A DNA stretch of 64,000 nucleotides from the NCBI RefSeq assembly GCF_031453555.1, contig NZ_JAVIZM010000001.1:564001-628000 (forward strand), read 5' to 3'. The notes under the pieces were generated by a model. That model was not told where the DNA came from. It did no database searches and saw only the letters and a list, made by a program, of their open reading frames with translations. Source of the stretch: Bacillus sp. SLBN-46 (GTDB lineage Bacteria > Bacillota > Bacilli > Bacillales > Cytobacillaceae). Of the stretch, positions 57,595-64,000 are shown in pieces (the first letter of the stretch is position 1; the number at the start of each line of letters is the position of its first letter). The position numbers and the translations under genes were made by a program.

Positions 57595-57969
57595 ATGCCA
57601 GATTTTAGAGTCATGTACAACAGACAGCGGAAATGGATTTTTTACTTGTTGTCCATTTATGTTCTCGGCTGGGGATTTACATCATACCAAACAATCTTCC
57701 TAGGGTTGATTCTTGGGACATGCTTTGGTTTCTTAAATCTTTGGTTATTAGTAAGAAAAACTGAAGACTTTGATAAAAAGGTATCACAGGGCAAAAAAGT
57801 CCGCTCGCTTGGGTCGCTTTCCAGGATGGCAGTAGGTGGAATAGCGGCATTAATTGCATTGAGGTATCCAGAGTATTTCAATGTAATGGGTTTAGTAATA
57901 GGATTGATGACATCCTATATTGTCATTATGATAGATTATTTTTATCATGCATTGCATGTACATAAATGA
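57595..57969 (+). CDS. atpI: ATP synthase subunit I
   Basis: A 124-residue four-helix membrane protein (segments at about 14-30, 33-51, 77-92 and 97-117) with the charged loop LVRKTEDFDKKVSQGKKVRS between helices 2 and 3. AtpI helps assemble the c-ring and is not part of the finished enzyme. It is co-transcribed with atpZ and atpB. Confidence 0.88.
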   Translation: MPDFRVMYNRQRKWIFYLLSIYVLGWGFTSYQTIFLGLILGTCFGFLNLWLLVRKTEDFDKKVSQGKKVRSLGSLSRMAVGGIAALIALRYPEYFNVMGLVIGLMTSYIVIMIDYFYHALHVHK

Positions 57970-57985
57970 AGCGGAAACGAGGTGA

Positions 57986-59002
<1,017 letters not shown>

Positions 59003-59020
59003 TTATCATTAAAACTCCAG

Positions 59021-59049
59021 ATGGCGAAGATACATACATCCTTCGCCAT
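59021..59049 (+). other. Intercistronic hairpin between atpE and atpF
   Basis: ATGGCGAAG (59021-59029) pairs perfectly with CTTCGCCAT (59041-59049). No T tract follows, so it probably stabilises the 3' end of the atpE message and is not a terminator. Confidence 0.7.
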
Positions 59050-59063
59050 TCATTTATGTCTAG

Positions 59064-60181
<1,118 letters not shown>

Positions 60182-60190
60182 GATTCGTAG

Positions 60191-61714
<1,524 letters not shown>

Positions 61715-61771
61715 TATTGGGGGCGCCTAAGGGCGCTCTTAAGCTAAACATTCTTTGAATGAGGGTGGTGA

Positions 61772-62635
<864 letters not shown>

Positions 62636-62681
62636 AATTTTTAAAAATTAGCCCATTCGGCGGGCAAAAAAAAGATAATGA

Positions 62682-64000
<1,319 letters not shown>

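Overview
The window is chromosomal DNA of a Gram-positive, endospore-forming member of the Bacillaceae. Codon use, AGGAGG-type ribosome sites, frequent TTG/GTG starts and many sporulation genes (gerQ, rsfA, pbpG, sspH, spo0F, spoIIR) all point there. Gene order follows the Bacillus subtilis gerQ-hemQ-pta ... upp-atp stretch almost gene for gene. Protein sequences and the intergenic repeat families suggest a Neobacillus-like species; the genus is an inference. No tRNA, rRNA, prophage, transposase or CRISPR array was seen.

Layout. 1-10.5 kb: gerQ start, hemQ, pta, lipL, rsfA, a DUF1450 gene, ywfO, ywgA, a tautomerase, ywhC, ywhD and pbpG. 10.7-17.6 kb: spermidine genes speE-speB, ywiB-argS, sspH, uvsE and a cardiolipin synthase homologue. 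17.7-28.8 kb: a fatty-acid and branched-chain catabolic block (fadF, mmgA-mmgB-mmgC, acdA, a TetR regulator, fused isobutyryl-CoA mutase icmF). 29-41 kb: rpoE, pyrG, ywjG, spo0F, fbaA, tal, murZ, glpX, rho, rpmE, tdk. 40.7-53.4 kb: two lipoproteins, a GNAT enzyme, prfA-prmC, spoIIR, ywlB, sua5/ywlC, a frameshifted mntP, a secreted protein with cell-wall-binding repeats and a C39-like domain, ywlE, rpiB, ywlG, glyA, upp. 53.8-57.0 kb: an overlapping NERD-protein/S8-protease pair. 57.2-64 kb: ATP synthase operon atpZ-I-B-E-F-H-A-G-D, cut by the window end within atpD.

Regulation visible in sequence includes a cre-like site before pta, a palindromic operator inside the fadF promoter, a pyrG leader with the features of reiterative-transcription attenuation, a sigma-H promoter overlapping a Spo0A-type box before spo0F, a G-poor pyrimidine-rich leader before rho suggesting Rho autoregulation, a DnaA-box cluster before sua5/ywlC, and a sigma-G-like promoter before sspH.

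The most unusual structure is a set of four intergenic arrays (after argS, between mmgC and acdA, after pyrG, after upp). Each is built from an 8-11 bp core repeated at almost exactly 21 bp with variable bases between. Two share a core and both follow pyrimidine genes; the other two have different cores but the same period. They are not CRISPRs and do not look coding. Three further dispersed repeat families occur: a roughly 127 bp hairpin element, GGGGACAGTCCCC palindromes (tandem at 39 bp between speE and speB), and GGTGTCAGGCACC elements, one copy of which lies inside the sua5 reading frame.
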